Below are positions 1-7,300 of a stretch of DNA of 8,690 nt, one piece after another. Under the pieces are notes generated by a model. It did no database searches and was not told the DNA's origin. It saw only the letters and a list, made by a program, of their open reading frames with translations. Source of the DNA: an uncultured bacterium (GTDB lineage: Bacteria; Desulfobacterota; Desulfovibrionia; Desulfovibrionales; Desulfovibrionaceae). Position numbers and translations under genes: made by a program. Each line of letters starts with the position of its first letter. The stretch's first letter is position 1. Location of the stretch: positions 1-8,690 of the forward strand of contig CAJMRA010000080.1 of assembly GCA_905215675.1 (NCBI GenBank). The letters are read 5' to 3'.

Positions 1-17
1 AAACGACAGGCCGTATG

Positions 18-42
18 GTTTGAAACGCGCAGCGTTTCAAAC
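18..42. repeat. Perfect 11-bp inverted repeat, 3-base loop
   Basis: Bases 18-28 (GTTTGAAACGC) are exactly complementary to 32-42, with GCA as the loop. The stem would form in RNA from either strand. Neither side is followed by a T-run, so it is not a canonical intrinsic terminator. It lies 28 bases beyond the che terminator (minus-strand direction). It could be a REP-like intergenic palindrome, a back-up RNA-stabilising hairpin or a protein-binding palindrome; the sequence does not decide between them. Confidence 0.7.
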
Positions 43-69
43 TGAAATTGCCCTAAGGTAAAACGCTCC

Positions 70-99
70 AAAAAGAGAGGGGGGACGGAATCCCCCCTC
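70..99 (-). terminator. Intrinsic terminator of the che operon
   Basis: Bases 77-85 (GAGGGGGGA) pair perfectly with 91-99 (TCCCCCCTC) around a five-base loop. Read on the minus strand, the 9-bp G/C-rich stem is followed by TC and then five T (complement of 70-74). It starts ten bases after the cheA stop codon and fits a Rho-independent terminator for the whole operon. Reading on the plus strand there is no T-tract, so it appears one-directional. Confidence 0.85.
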
Positions 100-108
100 G
101 TCATGCGT

Positions 109-3100
109 TTATTCGGGACGTTGCGGCTTGCCTTCGATATTGGCGGCCTTGGATGTGGCCATGACGTAGATTTCGTGCGGATCCAGAATCAGGATGACGG
201 AACCGTCGCCCATGATGGTGGCGCCGGAAATCCCCTTGAGATCCCCGAGATAGGCCCCCAGCGGCTTGATGACGATTTCCTGACGTTCCAGCAGCCGATC
301 CACGACAAGGCCCAGACGGCGATCGTTGTCGTGAATGACCACGACGGACAGGACTTCCGGCAGGGGATCCGTTCCCGGAAGTTCCAGCATTTCCGAAAGT
401 TCCACGATACCGAGGACTTCCCCGCGCAGCGTCACGGCCTTGCGTCCCTTGACGTCCGTAAGGCGTTCCGCTTCGATCTTGGTCGTTTCGGAAACGGCGT
501 CCAGAGGTATGGCATAGGTCTGACCGGAAACATTGACCATCAGGGCGTCGATGATGGCCAGGGTGAGCGGCAGGCTCAACGTAAAGCGCGTCCCCTTGCC
601 GACTTCGGTATACGTATTGACGCTGCCCTTGAGGTTTTTGATATTGGTGCGCACCACGTCCATGCCGACGCCGCGCCCGGAAATATCCGTGATTTTTTCG
701 GCGGATGAAAAGCCGGGATGGAAGATGAGTTCCACAGCTTCGCGATCGTCAAGCTGGGCGGCTTCCTCGCTGCTCATGATCCCCTTGTTGACGGCCACTT
801 CGCGCATCTTTTCGGGATCGATCCCCTTGCCGTCATCTTCGATTTCAATGGCAACGGAGTTGCCCTTGTGGAAGGCGCGCAAGGTGACTTTGCCCTTGGG
901 CGGCTTGCCTGCGGCAATGCGCACGGCCTCCGGTTCGATACCGTGGTCGACGGAATTTCGGATCAGGTGAACCAGAGGGTCGCCGATGGCTTCCACGACG
1001 CTCTTGTCCAGTTCCGTTTCTTCCCCTTCCATGATGAGGTCCACTTCCTTGCCGCTCTTGCGGGAAAGGTCGCGCACCAGGCGGGGGAAACGGGAAAAGA
1101 CCGAGGATACGGGCACCATGCGCACTTTCATGATGGTGTCCTGCAAATCGTCGGAGATACGGGCCATGGCGTAGGTCGTTTCGGAAAGACTCTGCGCCAC
1201 CTGGGAAATGTCCACATCGTCGCCGCTGTCTTCCAGAGAACGGGCAATCAGCGAGTAGCGGTTCCGGTTGATAATCAGCTCGCCGATGAGGTTCATGAGA
1301 TGGTCCAGCCGTTCGTGGTCCACACGAATGGAGGAACTCTTCTGCTGATGTTCGGCGGGGCTGGGGCTTGCGGCAGGCTTCGCCGCCGCCCGTGCCGCGG
1401 GCTTTGCCGGCGCGGGCTTGGGAGCCGGAGCCGCCGCAGGCGCCGCTGCGGCAGGTGCGGGCTTGGGAGCCGGGGACGGCGCGGCTGGCGCGGGCTTTGC
1501 CGGCGCGGGCTTGGGAGCCGGAGCCGCCGCAGGCGCCGCTGCGGCAGGTGCGGGCTTGGGAGCCGGGGACGGCGCGGCCGCCGCGGGCTTCGCTTCCGAA
1601 GCGGCTTCCGCCTTGGCGGGCGCTTCTTCCGCGGGCTTGTCCGCTCCGGCGCGCAGATGTTCCACCGCCGTTTTGAACATGTCTTCGATGATGGCCACTT
1701 CCTGACTCAGAAGATCAACCATCAGGCCGAAGTCGATATTGTCGTTGCGCCCCTGATTGACGATGCCGGCCGTGCGCTCCGCGTAAATCTTGAGATCGTT
1801 TTCACCGACGAAATTGCAGGCGTTCTTGATGGCGGTGAGGCAGCGGAAGAGGGCGTCGATGGATTCCTTGTGACTGCCGTCGGACTCCAGCGTTTTCAGG
1901 GCGGCATGAATGATCTCAATCTGCTGCTGTACCGTGAGACGGAAGGTCTCGACATCGTCGGATTCCGATCCCACGGGAATGATGGTCGGCGTCGCCACCG
2001 GAGCGGGAGCTTCGGCGGGCTGCTGTTCGGCAGGCGCTGGAGCGCTGCCGCGTCCCAGTTCCTTGGGCAGCGAAAACGGTTCGCCGTTGATGGCGTGACG
2101 CAGCTGTTCGACAATGACGCCGGCATCTATGGGCGTCACCTGTCCGCTGCTGACGTCGATACGCTGGACAAGGCCTTCCATGACGTCGACAACCAGCAGA
2201 AGAAGGTCGATGAGGTCATGCGACGGCGTGATTTTTTCCTGGCGGATGTTGTTGAGCAGGGTTTCCGCTTCATGCGTCAGGGCGTTGAGGTCATTGTAAC
2301 CGATAATTCCGCTGTTTCCCTTCATGTTGTGGAAATAGCGGAACAGGTCGTTGACCAGGGCGTCCTGTTCGCTCTTGGGTTTTTCTTCCAGCTCCAGCAG
2401 ACCGGTATTGAGGCTGGCGATGATGTCGCAGGATTCGTCGATGAAATCCTTCAGGTGCCCTTCGCCGAAGGCCGTCAGGGAATAGGTCGGAAGAACGGGA
2501 AGGGAGGCGATCCATTCCTTGCTCGTCATGGGCGCGGGCGCGGAACCGTTGTCCGGCGCTGCGGGAGCCACGACGGCGGGCGCAATCTCCACCGGGGCTT
2601 CGGCGGGCGCGGCAGCTTCCGCCGGAGTCGTCTGTTCTTCCGCCGGAGGAATGACCTCTTCCGCCGGTGCGGCATCAGCCGGGGCTGCCTCGGCAGCCGC
2701 CGGAGCCGGTTCCGCCGCCGGAGCGGCGGCCGTCTTTTCCCCGGCCATGATGGCGTCGATCTGCTCAATGATATGGTCGGTTTCCACATCCCCTTCGGTA
2801 TTGGAGTCTTCGAGATTCTCGATCATCTGGCGCAGCGCGTCGGTGGATTCGAGAATGATATCCATGATGTCGGGAGTGACGACCATCGCCCCCTTGCGCA
2901 GTTCGTCGAGAATGTTTTCCGCCTTGTGCGCAAGCTTGTTGATGCGGTTGAGGCCGAGGAAGCCCGAGGCTCCTTTCAGGGAGTGCATGGGGCGGAAAAT
3001 ATCATTCAGCAACGCGAGGTTGTCCGGAGTTTTTTCCAGCTCCAGGAGATTGGGCTCGATGGTTTCGAGATGCTCCTTGGCTTCGGCAATAAAATCTGCA

Positions 3101-3132
3101 AAAAGTTCCGGATCAAAAAAATCTTGGCTCAT
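109..3132 (-). CDS. cheA: Chemotaxis histidine kinase CheA with three HPt-like modules
   Basis: Cytoplasmic sensor kinase that takes receptor signals and phosphorylates CheY and CheB. At 1007 residues it is much longer than the roughly 650 of E. coli CheA. Domains: HPt 1 at about 5-110 with phospho-acceptor His50 (MHSLKG); Ala/Pro/Glu linker about 133-200; HPt 2 about 215-350 with His268 (FHNMKGNSG); short linker about 361-390; degenerate HPt 3 about 392-497, where Thr433 replaces His; Ala/Pro/Lys linker about 500-595 containing a duplication; P3 dimerisation helices about 600-665; HATPase with N box (HLIRNSVDHG, 722-731), G1 (DDGKG, 766-770), F box (FHPGFSS, 804-810) and G2 (GRGVGMD, 819-825); CheW-like P5 domain about 865-992. 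No classical P2 domain is recognisable. The ATG has AAGG six bases upstream (3139-3142). It is the last gene of the operon, 55 bases after cheY, with the terminator right behind. Identity is certain; the roles of the extra HPt modules are inferred. Confidence 0.98.
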   Translation of the reverse strand: MSQDFFDPELFADFIAEAKEHLETIEPNLLELEKTPDNLALLNDIFRPMHSLKGASGFLGLNRINKLAHKAENILDELRKGAMVVTPDIMDIILESTDALRQMIENLEDSNTEGDVETDHIIEQIDAIMAGEKTAAAPAAEPAPAAAEAAPADAAPAEEVIPPAEEQTTPAEAAAPAEAPVEIAPAVVAPAAPDNGSAPAPMTSKEWIASLPVLPTYSLTAFGEGHLKDFIDESCDIIASLNTGLLELEEKPKSEQDALVNDLFRYFHNMKGNSGIIGYNDLNALTHEAETLLNNIRQEKITPSHDLIDLLLLVVDVMEGLVQRIDVSSGQVTPIDAGVIVEQLRHAINGEPFSLPKELGRGSAPAPAEQQPAEAPAPVATPTIIPVGSESDDVETFRLTVQQQIEIIHAALKTLESDGSHKESIDALFRCLTAIKNACNFVGENDLKIYAERTAGIVNQGRNDNIDFGLMVDLLSQEVAIIEDMFKTAVEHLRAGADKPAEEAPAKAEAASEAKPAAAAPSPAPKPAPAAAAPAAAPAPKPAPAKPAPAAPSPAPKPAPAAAAPAAAPAPKPAPAKPAARAAAKPAASPSPAEHQQKSSSIRVDHERLDHLMNLIGELIINRNRYSLIARSLEDSGDDVDISQVAQSLSETTYAMARISDDLQDTIMKVRMVPVSSVFSRFPRLVRDLSRKSGKEVDLIMEGEETELDKSVVEAIGDPLVHLIRNSVDHGIEPEAVRIAAGKPPKGKVTLRAFHKGNSVAIEIEDDGKGIDPEKMREVAVNKGIMSSEEAAQLDDREAVELIFHPGFSSAEKITDISGRGVGMDVVRTNIKNLKGSVNTYTEVGKGTRFTLSLPLTLAIIDALMVNVSGQTYAIPLDAVSETTKIEAERLTDVKGRKAVTLRGEVLGIVELSEMLELPGTDPLPEVLSVVVIHDNDRRLGLVVDRLLERQEIVIKPLGAYLGDLKGISGATIMGDGSVILILDPHEIYVMATSKAANIEGKPQRPE
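1396..1578 (-). repeat. Perfect 90-bp direct repeat, 93-bp period, in cheA linker
   Basis: Bases 1396-1485 and 1489-1578 are identical over 90 bases with a three-base spacer. This gives an in-frame duplication of 31 residues in the Ala/Pro/Lys linker between HPt 3 and the dimerisation domain (residues about 519-548 and 550-579). Each copy contains shorter sub-repeats coding PAPKPAPA. The absence of synonymous differences suggests recent duplication or ongoing homogenisation. Copy number could vary without breaking the frame. A collapsed or expanded assembly here is possible. Confidence 0.95.
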
Positions 3133-3187
3133 ACCATACCTTCGCTTTACTCAAGAATCGCCCCGCCGGGCTAAGAACTCTTATCGG

Positions 3188-3556
3188 TTAGCCCAGAAGC
3201 ATCTTTATATTCCGCACCATTTTTTCCGGTTGGGCGGGCTTGACCATATAGAGGTTGGCCCCGATGTTGAGACCCGTCTGAATATCCTTTTCCTGTCCTT
3301 CCGTTGAAAGGACGATGATGGGGATATCCTTGTAGGCATCCTGCATGCGGATATTTTTGATGAACGTAAAACCGTCCATACGCGGCATGTTGACGTCAGA
3401 TACGATGAGATCTACGGGGTCAAGATTGTACAGCTTTTCCATGGCGTCGAGGCCGTCCTCTGCCGTGCTGACCTTGAAGCCTTCCGCCTTCAGCACGAAG
3501 GCGACAAGGTTGCGAATGGTTTTGGAGTCGTCAACGACCAAGATATGCTTGCCCAT
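3188..3556 (-). CDS. cheY: Chemotaxis response regulator CheY (single receiver domain)
   Basis: A stand-alone receiver of 122 residues, the usual CheY size, with no output domain. Phosphorylated by CheA, such proteins bind the flagellar motor switch. All catalytic positions are present: Asp9 and Asp10 for metal binding (VVDDS), Asp54 as phospho-acceptor (SDVNMPRMDG), Ser84/Thr85 in the switch strand (VLSTEG) and Lys106 before Pro107 (VKPAQP). The ATG is preceded by AGG six bases upstream within a short purine-rich stretch. It sits 83 bases after cheR and 55 bases before cheA on the same strand, so CheA is the likely phosphodonor. Another role, such as a phosphate sink, cannot be excluded from sequence. 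Confidence 0.95.
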   Translation of the reverse strand: MGKHILVVDDSKTIRNLVAFVLKAEGFKVSTAEDGLDAMEKLYNLDPVDLIVSDVNMPRMDGFTFIKNIRMQDAYKDIPIIVLSTEGQEKDIQTGLNIGANLYMVKPAQPEKMVRNIKMLLG

Positions 3557-3639
3557 GATGAACCTGCCTGTAGGAAATCTAGATAGTCTTTAGTTTCAAT
3601 TCGCCCTGTTGGCAAGAGGTTTCCTCGGCCTCGGCGGTA
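3557..3639 (-). other. cheR-cheY intergenic spacer with hairpin and weak promoter-like match
   Basis: At 83 bases this is the widest gap inside the operon. On the minus strand, just after the cheR stop, GAGG-AAA-CCTC (3616-3626) forms a small hairpin that can extend with an imperfect GGC/GCC outer stem; no U-tract follows. A TTGCCA (3610-3615), 17-base spacer, TAAAGA (3587-3592) arrangement resembles a sigma-70 promoter, but the -10 matches only three consensus bases. It might give extra cheY-cheA transcription or, as likely, be chance. No reading frame fits here. Confidence 0.25.
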
Positions 3640-5343
3640 CTAGCCCAGCTTGCGATAGACGATGGTTCCGGTGTGATGCTCGGGTTTGAACGCGCGGGAG
3701 ATGTTGTGCAGGGACTCGGAATGCCCGATCAGCAGCATGCCGTTGGGCTCCAGGTTGTCGTAGAAGGCACCAATAACCTTTCGTTTCATCTCATCGTCAA
3801 AATAGATGATAACGTTACGGCAAAAAACGATTTGGGATTTTTCCACGCGCCGCAGCTGGTCCCTGTCGCTCAGGTTGATTTGACCAAAGGATACCAGGCG
3901 TTTCAGGGATGGGTTGATCTTGTAGGTCGTTCCTTCCTTGGTGAAATAGGTTCGAATGATTTCCGGCGGCGTCGTGCGCAGGGCATATTCGTTGTAGACG
4001 CCCCGTCGGGCCGCTGCCAGCACGGCTTCGGAGAGGTCGTTGGCCGTAATCTTGATGTCCCAGGAAGAAATTTCGCCTTTCAGCACCTCATGCAGGATGA
4101 TTGCCAGCGTATAGGGTTCTTCCCCGGTGCTGCATCCGGCGGACCAGATGCGGATGCGTTTTCTTCCGCTCTGACGGCAGGCGGCGATGACCTCGCCGAG
4201 GACGTAGTCCTGAAAGACCTTGAGCTGCGGAGGATTACGGAAGAAGCTCGTTTCGTTGGTCGTGACGACTTCGAAGAGCTTGTTCAGTTCCTCGCGGCGA
4301 CCGGCATCGAACCGCAGGTAGTTGTAGTATTCCGAATACGATTTGAGGTTCAGATCCTTGATGCGGTTCGAAAGACGGTTTTCCACAAGGTATTTGCGGT
4401 TTTCCGCAATAAAGATGCCGCATTGCTGGTAAATGAAATCGCGGAGCTGAATGAATTCCTCATCCGTAATCTGCAAGTCCTTGCGGAATGGCGTTGTTGT
4501 TGCCGTCGTGGCCGTCGCCGGCCGGGAACGGAATCCCGGCTGACTGATTCCTCCTGTTGCCGCGGTTCCCTGCGCCGACGAGGGACGGAAGAGCGAGCCG
4601 AACGACGTCGGCTTGCCGCCGTCAATGGCGCTGTTGGTGGACCGGAAGGGCGAGGAGGGCGTTTCGCCGCCCGCATCCTTTTTCAGGAGCGCCGTAGGGC
4701 GGAACGTGGGCTGTCCCAGGCGTGACGACAGGGGCGTTGTTCCCGTCCCGGTCTTCTGCGCGCCGAAGGCGGGCGTCTGCGCGGTTGTCTTCCCGAACGA
4801 GGACGGTCCGCCCGTTGTGCCGGTCGTCGTGACGGGCTTGCCGAAAGGAGAGGTCGGCGTGCCGAACGCGCTTGTCGCCGGTTTTGACGACAGGGAACCC
4901 GCCGTGGAAGGCGTCGTGCCGGCGGTCGTTCCCGGCGTCTTGCCGAAAGGCGAAGACAGGGGCGGCGTCGGCTTGCCGAAGGGCGACGTGGGTGATGTCG
5001 TCGGCTTGCTGAAAGGCGACGGCGACGCAGGTGTCGCTGGTTTGCCGAAAGGCGACGCGGGTGACGTCGTCGGCTTGCCGAAGGGCGACGTGGGCGAGGA
5101 AAGCGCCGATTTGGAAAATGGATTGCCGGCGCCCGTCTGGCCGGTCTGCTGGGGAGACGTCGCTCCCGCAGGCTTGAGCGTCGGAGTTGCAAAGCGGGAG
5201 GAGAAGTTGTTCGTTCCCGTCTTGCCGCCGAAGGGCGAGGACGGCGTGCCGCCGCCGGAAATGCCGGTTTCCCGAGTGTTTGTCGTGCTTGTTGACTCGC
5301 CCGGCTTTGGCGGAAAGAGCGAGCTGTTGGAAGAAGGGCTCAT
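3640..5343 (-). CDS. cheR: Chemotaxis methyltransferase CheR with long FG-rich disordered N-terminus
   Basis: Transfers methyl groups from S-adenosylmethionine to glutamates on chemoreceptors. The catalytic half (about 288-567) is a standard CheR: N-terminal helical domain about 290-360, then TTNETSFFRN (361-370), the SAM-binding loop SAGCSTGEEPYTLA (401-414), ANDLSEAVL (434-442), the FCRNVIIYFD motif (507-516) and GHSESL (540-545). The first 286 residues are low-complexity Ser/Thr/Pro/Gly with ten Phe-Gly dipeptides, making the protein 567 residues against about 280 normally. The ATG is supported by AGGAG eight bases upstream, and there is no other Met before residue 519, so no internal ATG could give a normal-length CheR. 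The Shine-Dalgarno lies in the last two codons of the HEAT gene and only five bases separate that stop from this ATG, implying translational coupling. CheR identity is secure; the function of the N-terminus is unknown. Confidence 0.97.
   Translation of the reverse strand: MSPSSNSSLFPPKPGESTSTTNTRETGISGGGTPSSPFGGKTGTNNFSSRFATPTLKPAGATSPQQTGQTGAGNPFSKSALSSPTSPFGKPTTSPASPFGKPATPASPSPFSKPTTSPTSPFGKPTPPLSSPFGKTPGTTAGTTPSTAGSLSSKPATSAFGTPTSPFGKPVTTTGTTGGPSSFGKTTAQTPAFGAQKTGTGTTPLSSRLGQPTFRPTALLKKDAGGETPSSPFRSTNSAIDGGKPTSFGSLFRPSSAQGTAATGGISQPGFRSRPATATTATTTPFRKDLQITDEEFIQLRDFIYQQCGIFIAENRKYLVENRLSNRIKDLNLKSYSEYYNYLRFDAGRREELNKLFEVVTTNETSFFRNPPQLKVFQDYVLGEVIAACRQSGRKRIRIWSAGCSTGEEPYTLAIILHEVLKGEISSWDIKITANDLSEAVLAAARRGVYNEYALRTTPPEIIRTYFTKEGTTYKINPSLKRLVSFGQINLSDRDQLRRVEKSQIVFCRNVIIYFDDEMKRKVIGAFYDNLEPNGMLLIGHSESLHNISRAFKPEHHTGTIVYRKLG
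4939..5088 (-). repeat. SPFGKP 11-residue repeat block in CheR
   Basis: CheR residues 86-135 hold five near-tandem units beginning SPFGK or SPFSK at residues 86, 97, 109, 120 and 131, a period of 11 residues (one unit has 12). Between them lie Pro/Thr/Ser spacers such as PTTSPA. The DNA shows the matching degenerate repeat of about 33 bases, with synonymous differences between units. Further, less regular FG motifs lie outside this block at residues 38, 160, 167, 183, 193 and 248. Confidence 0.9.
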
Positions 5344-5356
5344 GACACCTACTCCT
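5344..5356 (-). promoter_or_regulatory. cheR ribosome binding site overlapping the HEAT gene end
   Basis: On the minus strand AGGAG (5352-5356) lies eight bases before the cheR ATG. It is formed by the last two sense codons of the HEAT gene, directly before its TAG stop (5349-5351). Ribosomes finishing the HEAT protein would stop on the cheR initiation site, so the two are probably made in a linked ratio. Confidence 0.75.
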
Positions 5357-7280
5357 GCTCGGCCTGAATGGCGGCAACGGCTTCCGCTGCGGCATGCTGG
5401 ATTTCCGGGTCTTCGTGGTCCATCATTTCCAGCAGGACACTGAAGGCGACATTGCCTCCGATTTTTCCGAGAACTTCGATAATTTTGAAGGTCAGCATCG
5501 GACTGGCGTTTTCCAGCATGCCGGCAAGCGTCGGAACGGCCTCGGCCACCCTGTTGGCGCCGAGCGCTTCCACCGCACGGATGCGCACCCAGTCGTTTTC
5601 GTCATGAAGCGCCGTAAGCAGCCGGGGAACGACCGCCGGCGTCCCGATCTGCCCCAGCAGATTGACCAGGGCCACGCGGACATTCTTGTTTTCGTCATAC
5701 ATGCGCGGCAACAGGCGGGGCAGGTAGCGTTCCGCCTCCACGCCCAGGTTGAGAAAGGCTTCCACGGCCATCTGCCGAACATTGGCGCTCTGATCCTCAA
5801 GGGCTTCCGTCAGTTCCGGCAGGTTTTCCTCCACGCTGTAGCGTCCCAGGGCATAGACGGCCATGAGGCGCTGCATGTCGTCGTCGCTGTGAAAGCGTTC
5901 CTTGAAGCGGGCATTCAGGCGCGGGCTGTGCAGGTTGATGCAGGCTTCGAGCGCCATTTCCTTGACGTCGACGAGATGGTGATCCAGCTGGCTGAAAACC
6001 ACGTCTTCCGCTTCGGGACTGCCGTGCTGATTGCCGAAGAAAATGATGGCGCTTTTCAGCATTTCAGAGTCTTCGCACCGCGCGATTACGTCCAGGAAGA
6101 ACTGGGCGTCATCCAAGGAACCCAGCTGGGCGACTTCCGAAACGGCGGCCCTCTGGAGCTCTTCTCCCAGTTCCCAGAAGATGGACTTGATTTCTTCCAC
6201 CGGGCGGTGATCGTCCATCAGCTGACAGGCTTCCATGGCGATCATGATCTGCTGTTCGTCATGGCTGCGCAGCGCGTCCCGGATGACGTCGTTATAGCCT
6301 ATGGAGGCCAGCGTGCGGATGACGGCCTCGTACAGGTCGGCATTCTGCTCGGGATCAAGGCGGGCGGCCAGCATCATGACGGCCTTGGTCGCTTCCTCGT
6401 GTTCCATGAAGCTGACGCCCTGAAGGGCGGCCATCAGAATATCTTCATCATTATCGGTCAGCGCGTCCAGCAGATAGACGCGCAGGCGCTCCTGCATCTT
6501 GGGCGCCAGCAGGGACAGGGATTGTCCGCCCAGAATCTGAACAATGGCCTTGACCGTTTTGTGCCGCAGGGCCACGCTGACATTTTCCAGGGATTTGAAC
6601 AGCAGGGGGATGGTCTTGATATCGCCCATGCTGCCCAGCGCGTCGATAATGGCGGAGCAGACCAGGGGAGAGGCCGTGGGCAGGGCCTGCACAAGGGCGG
6701 TGACGGTGCGTTCGTCGTTGATTTTCGTCAGGGCTTCGACAACGGCAAATTGAACCCATTCCTCGTCGTTCATGGCCTTGCGCAGGCTGTCGACGGTTTC
6801 GGGATAGCCCAGATTGCCGAGGCTGACGGCGGCCTGATAGCGCACATTGACTTCCGGGTCTTTCAGCAGCGCCTCGCACAGCAGCTGTCCCGCCTCCCGG
6901 GACGTGCTGTGCCCGAGAATATCCGAAATGAAGATGCGGATATCCGGGTCGTCGTCGTGCAGACCGGCGCGCATGGCCTCCATGTTGTCGTTGCCGATTT
7001 CGCGGAGGATATCCATGGCCACATTGCGGACGGAGGCGTCGTCGCTCCGCAGGAGAGGCAGCACCGCGTCCACGCTCTTGGGGCCGCGGATACGCCGCAG
7101 GGCGTATTCCGCGCCTTCCTGTACGCCGAGATTTTCATTGGAAAGCTGCTCGCTCAGGACCGGGATGGCTTCCTCAATGTTCATATCGCCTGCGGCAAAG
7201 GCAGCGCTGCGAATCCTCTCGTTGTCGGAAGAGTGCAGATCTTCGAGAATCTGGTGCGCGTTGTAGCGAGTGTCTTGCAT
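5349..7280 (-). CDS. HEAT-repeat protein of the chemotaxis operon, function unknown
   Basis: A 643-residue acidic protein with no signal peptide or membrane segment, made almost wholly of roughly 31-residue paired-helix repeats. Clear HEAT-type units lie at about 20-250, for example VRNVAMDILREIG (84-96) and VRYQAAVSLGNLG (146-158), and at about 430-640, for example VRQMAVEAFLNLG (501-513), VRVALVNLLGQIG (534-546) and VRIRAVEALG (565-574). The middle (about 260-430) is helical but more diverged. Such solenoids are protein-binding scaffolds; no catalytic motif is visible. Some HEAT or PBS-lyase-like proteins modify tetrapyrroles, but nothing here points that way. It lies 20 bases after cheB and 5 bases before cheR, so it is an integral operon member, likely binding CheR, CheB or the receptor array. 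GGAG lies 11 bases before the ATG, a rather long spacing. Fold confident, role inferred. Confidence 0.9.
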   Translation of the reverse strand: MQDTRYNAHQILEDLHSSDNERIRSAAFAAGDMNIEEAIPVLSEQLSNENLGVQEGAEYALRRIRGPKSVDAVLPLLRSDDASVRNVAMDILREIGNDNMEAMRAGLHDDDPDIRIFISDILGHSTSREAGQLLCEALLKDPEVNVRYQAAVSLGNLGYPETVDSLRKAMNDEEWVQFAVVEALTKINDERTVTALVQALPTASPLVCSAIIDALGSMGDIKTIPLLFKSLENVSVALRHKTVKAIVQILGGQSLSLLAPKMQERLRVYLLDALTDNDEDILMAALQGVSFMEHEEATKAVMMLAARLDPEQNADLYEAVIRTLASIGYNDVIRDALRSHDEQQIMIAMEACQLMDDHRPVEEIKSIFWELGEELQRAAVSEVAQLGSLDDAQFFLDVIARCEDSEMLKSAIIFFGNQHGSPEAEDVVFSQLDHHLVDVKEMALEACINLHSPRLNARFKERFHSDDDMQRLMAVYALGRYSVEENLPELTEALEDQSANVRQMAVEAFLNLGVEAERYLPRLLPRMYDENKNVRVALVNLLGQIGTPAVVPRLLTALHDENDWVRIRAVEALGANRVAEAVPTLAGMLENASPMLTFKIIEVLGKIGGNVAFSVLLEMMDHEDPEIQHAAAEAVAAIQAEQE

Positions 7281-7300
7281 GGTTTTTTCAACTCCGCTTG

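Noticed and set aside
718..3174. An 818-codon open frame on the plus strand opposite cheA
   Set aside because: It is the antisense of a certain gene, its translation is rich in His, Arg and Gly low-complexity with no recognisable domain, and such long shadows are expected in GC-rich coding DNA.
3133..3187. Terminator or attenuator between cheY and cheA
   Set aside because: The gap holds a four-base G/C stem (GCCC/GGGC) and the short palindrome AAGAGTTCTT, but no stable hairpin with a T-tract, so read-through into cheA is expected.
4939..5088. CRISPR-like array from the regularly spaced repeats
   Set aside because: The period is about 33 bases with no separate unique spacers; the repeat follows codon phase and lies within an open coding frame.
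4613..5443. Plus-strand open frame of 276 codons with GLPKGDVG-like repeats
   Set aside because: The repeats are the complement of the SPFGKP repeats in cheR. The cheR frame continues into a conserved enzyme and has a good ribosome binding site.
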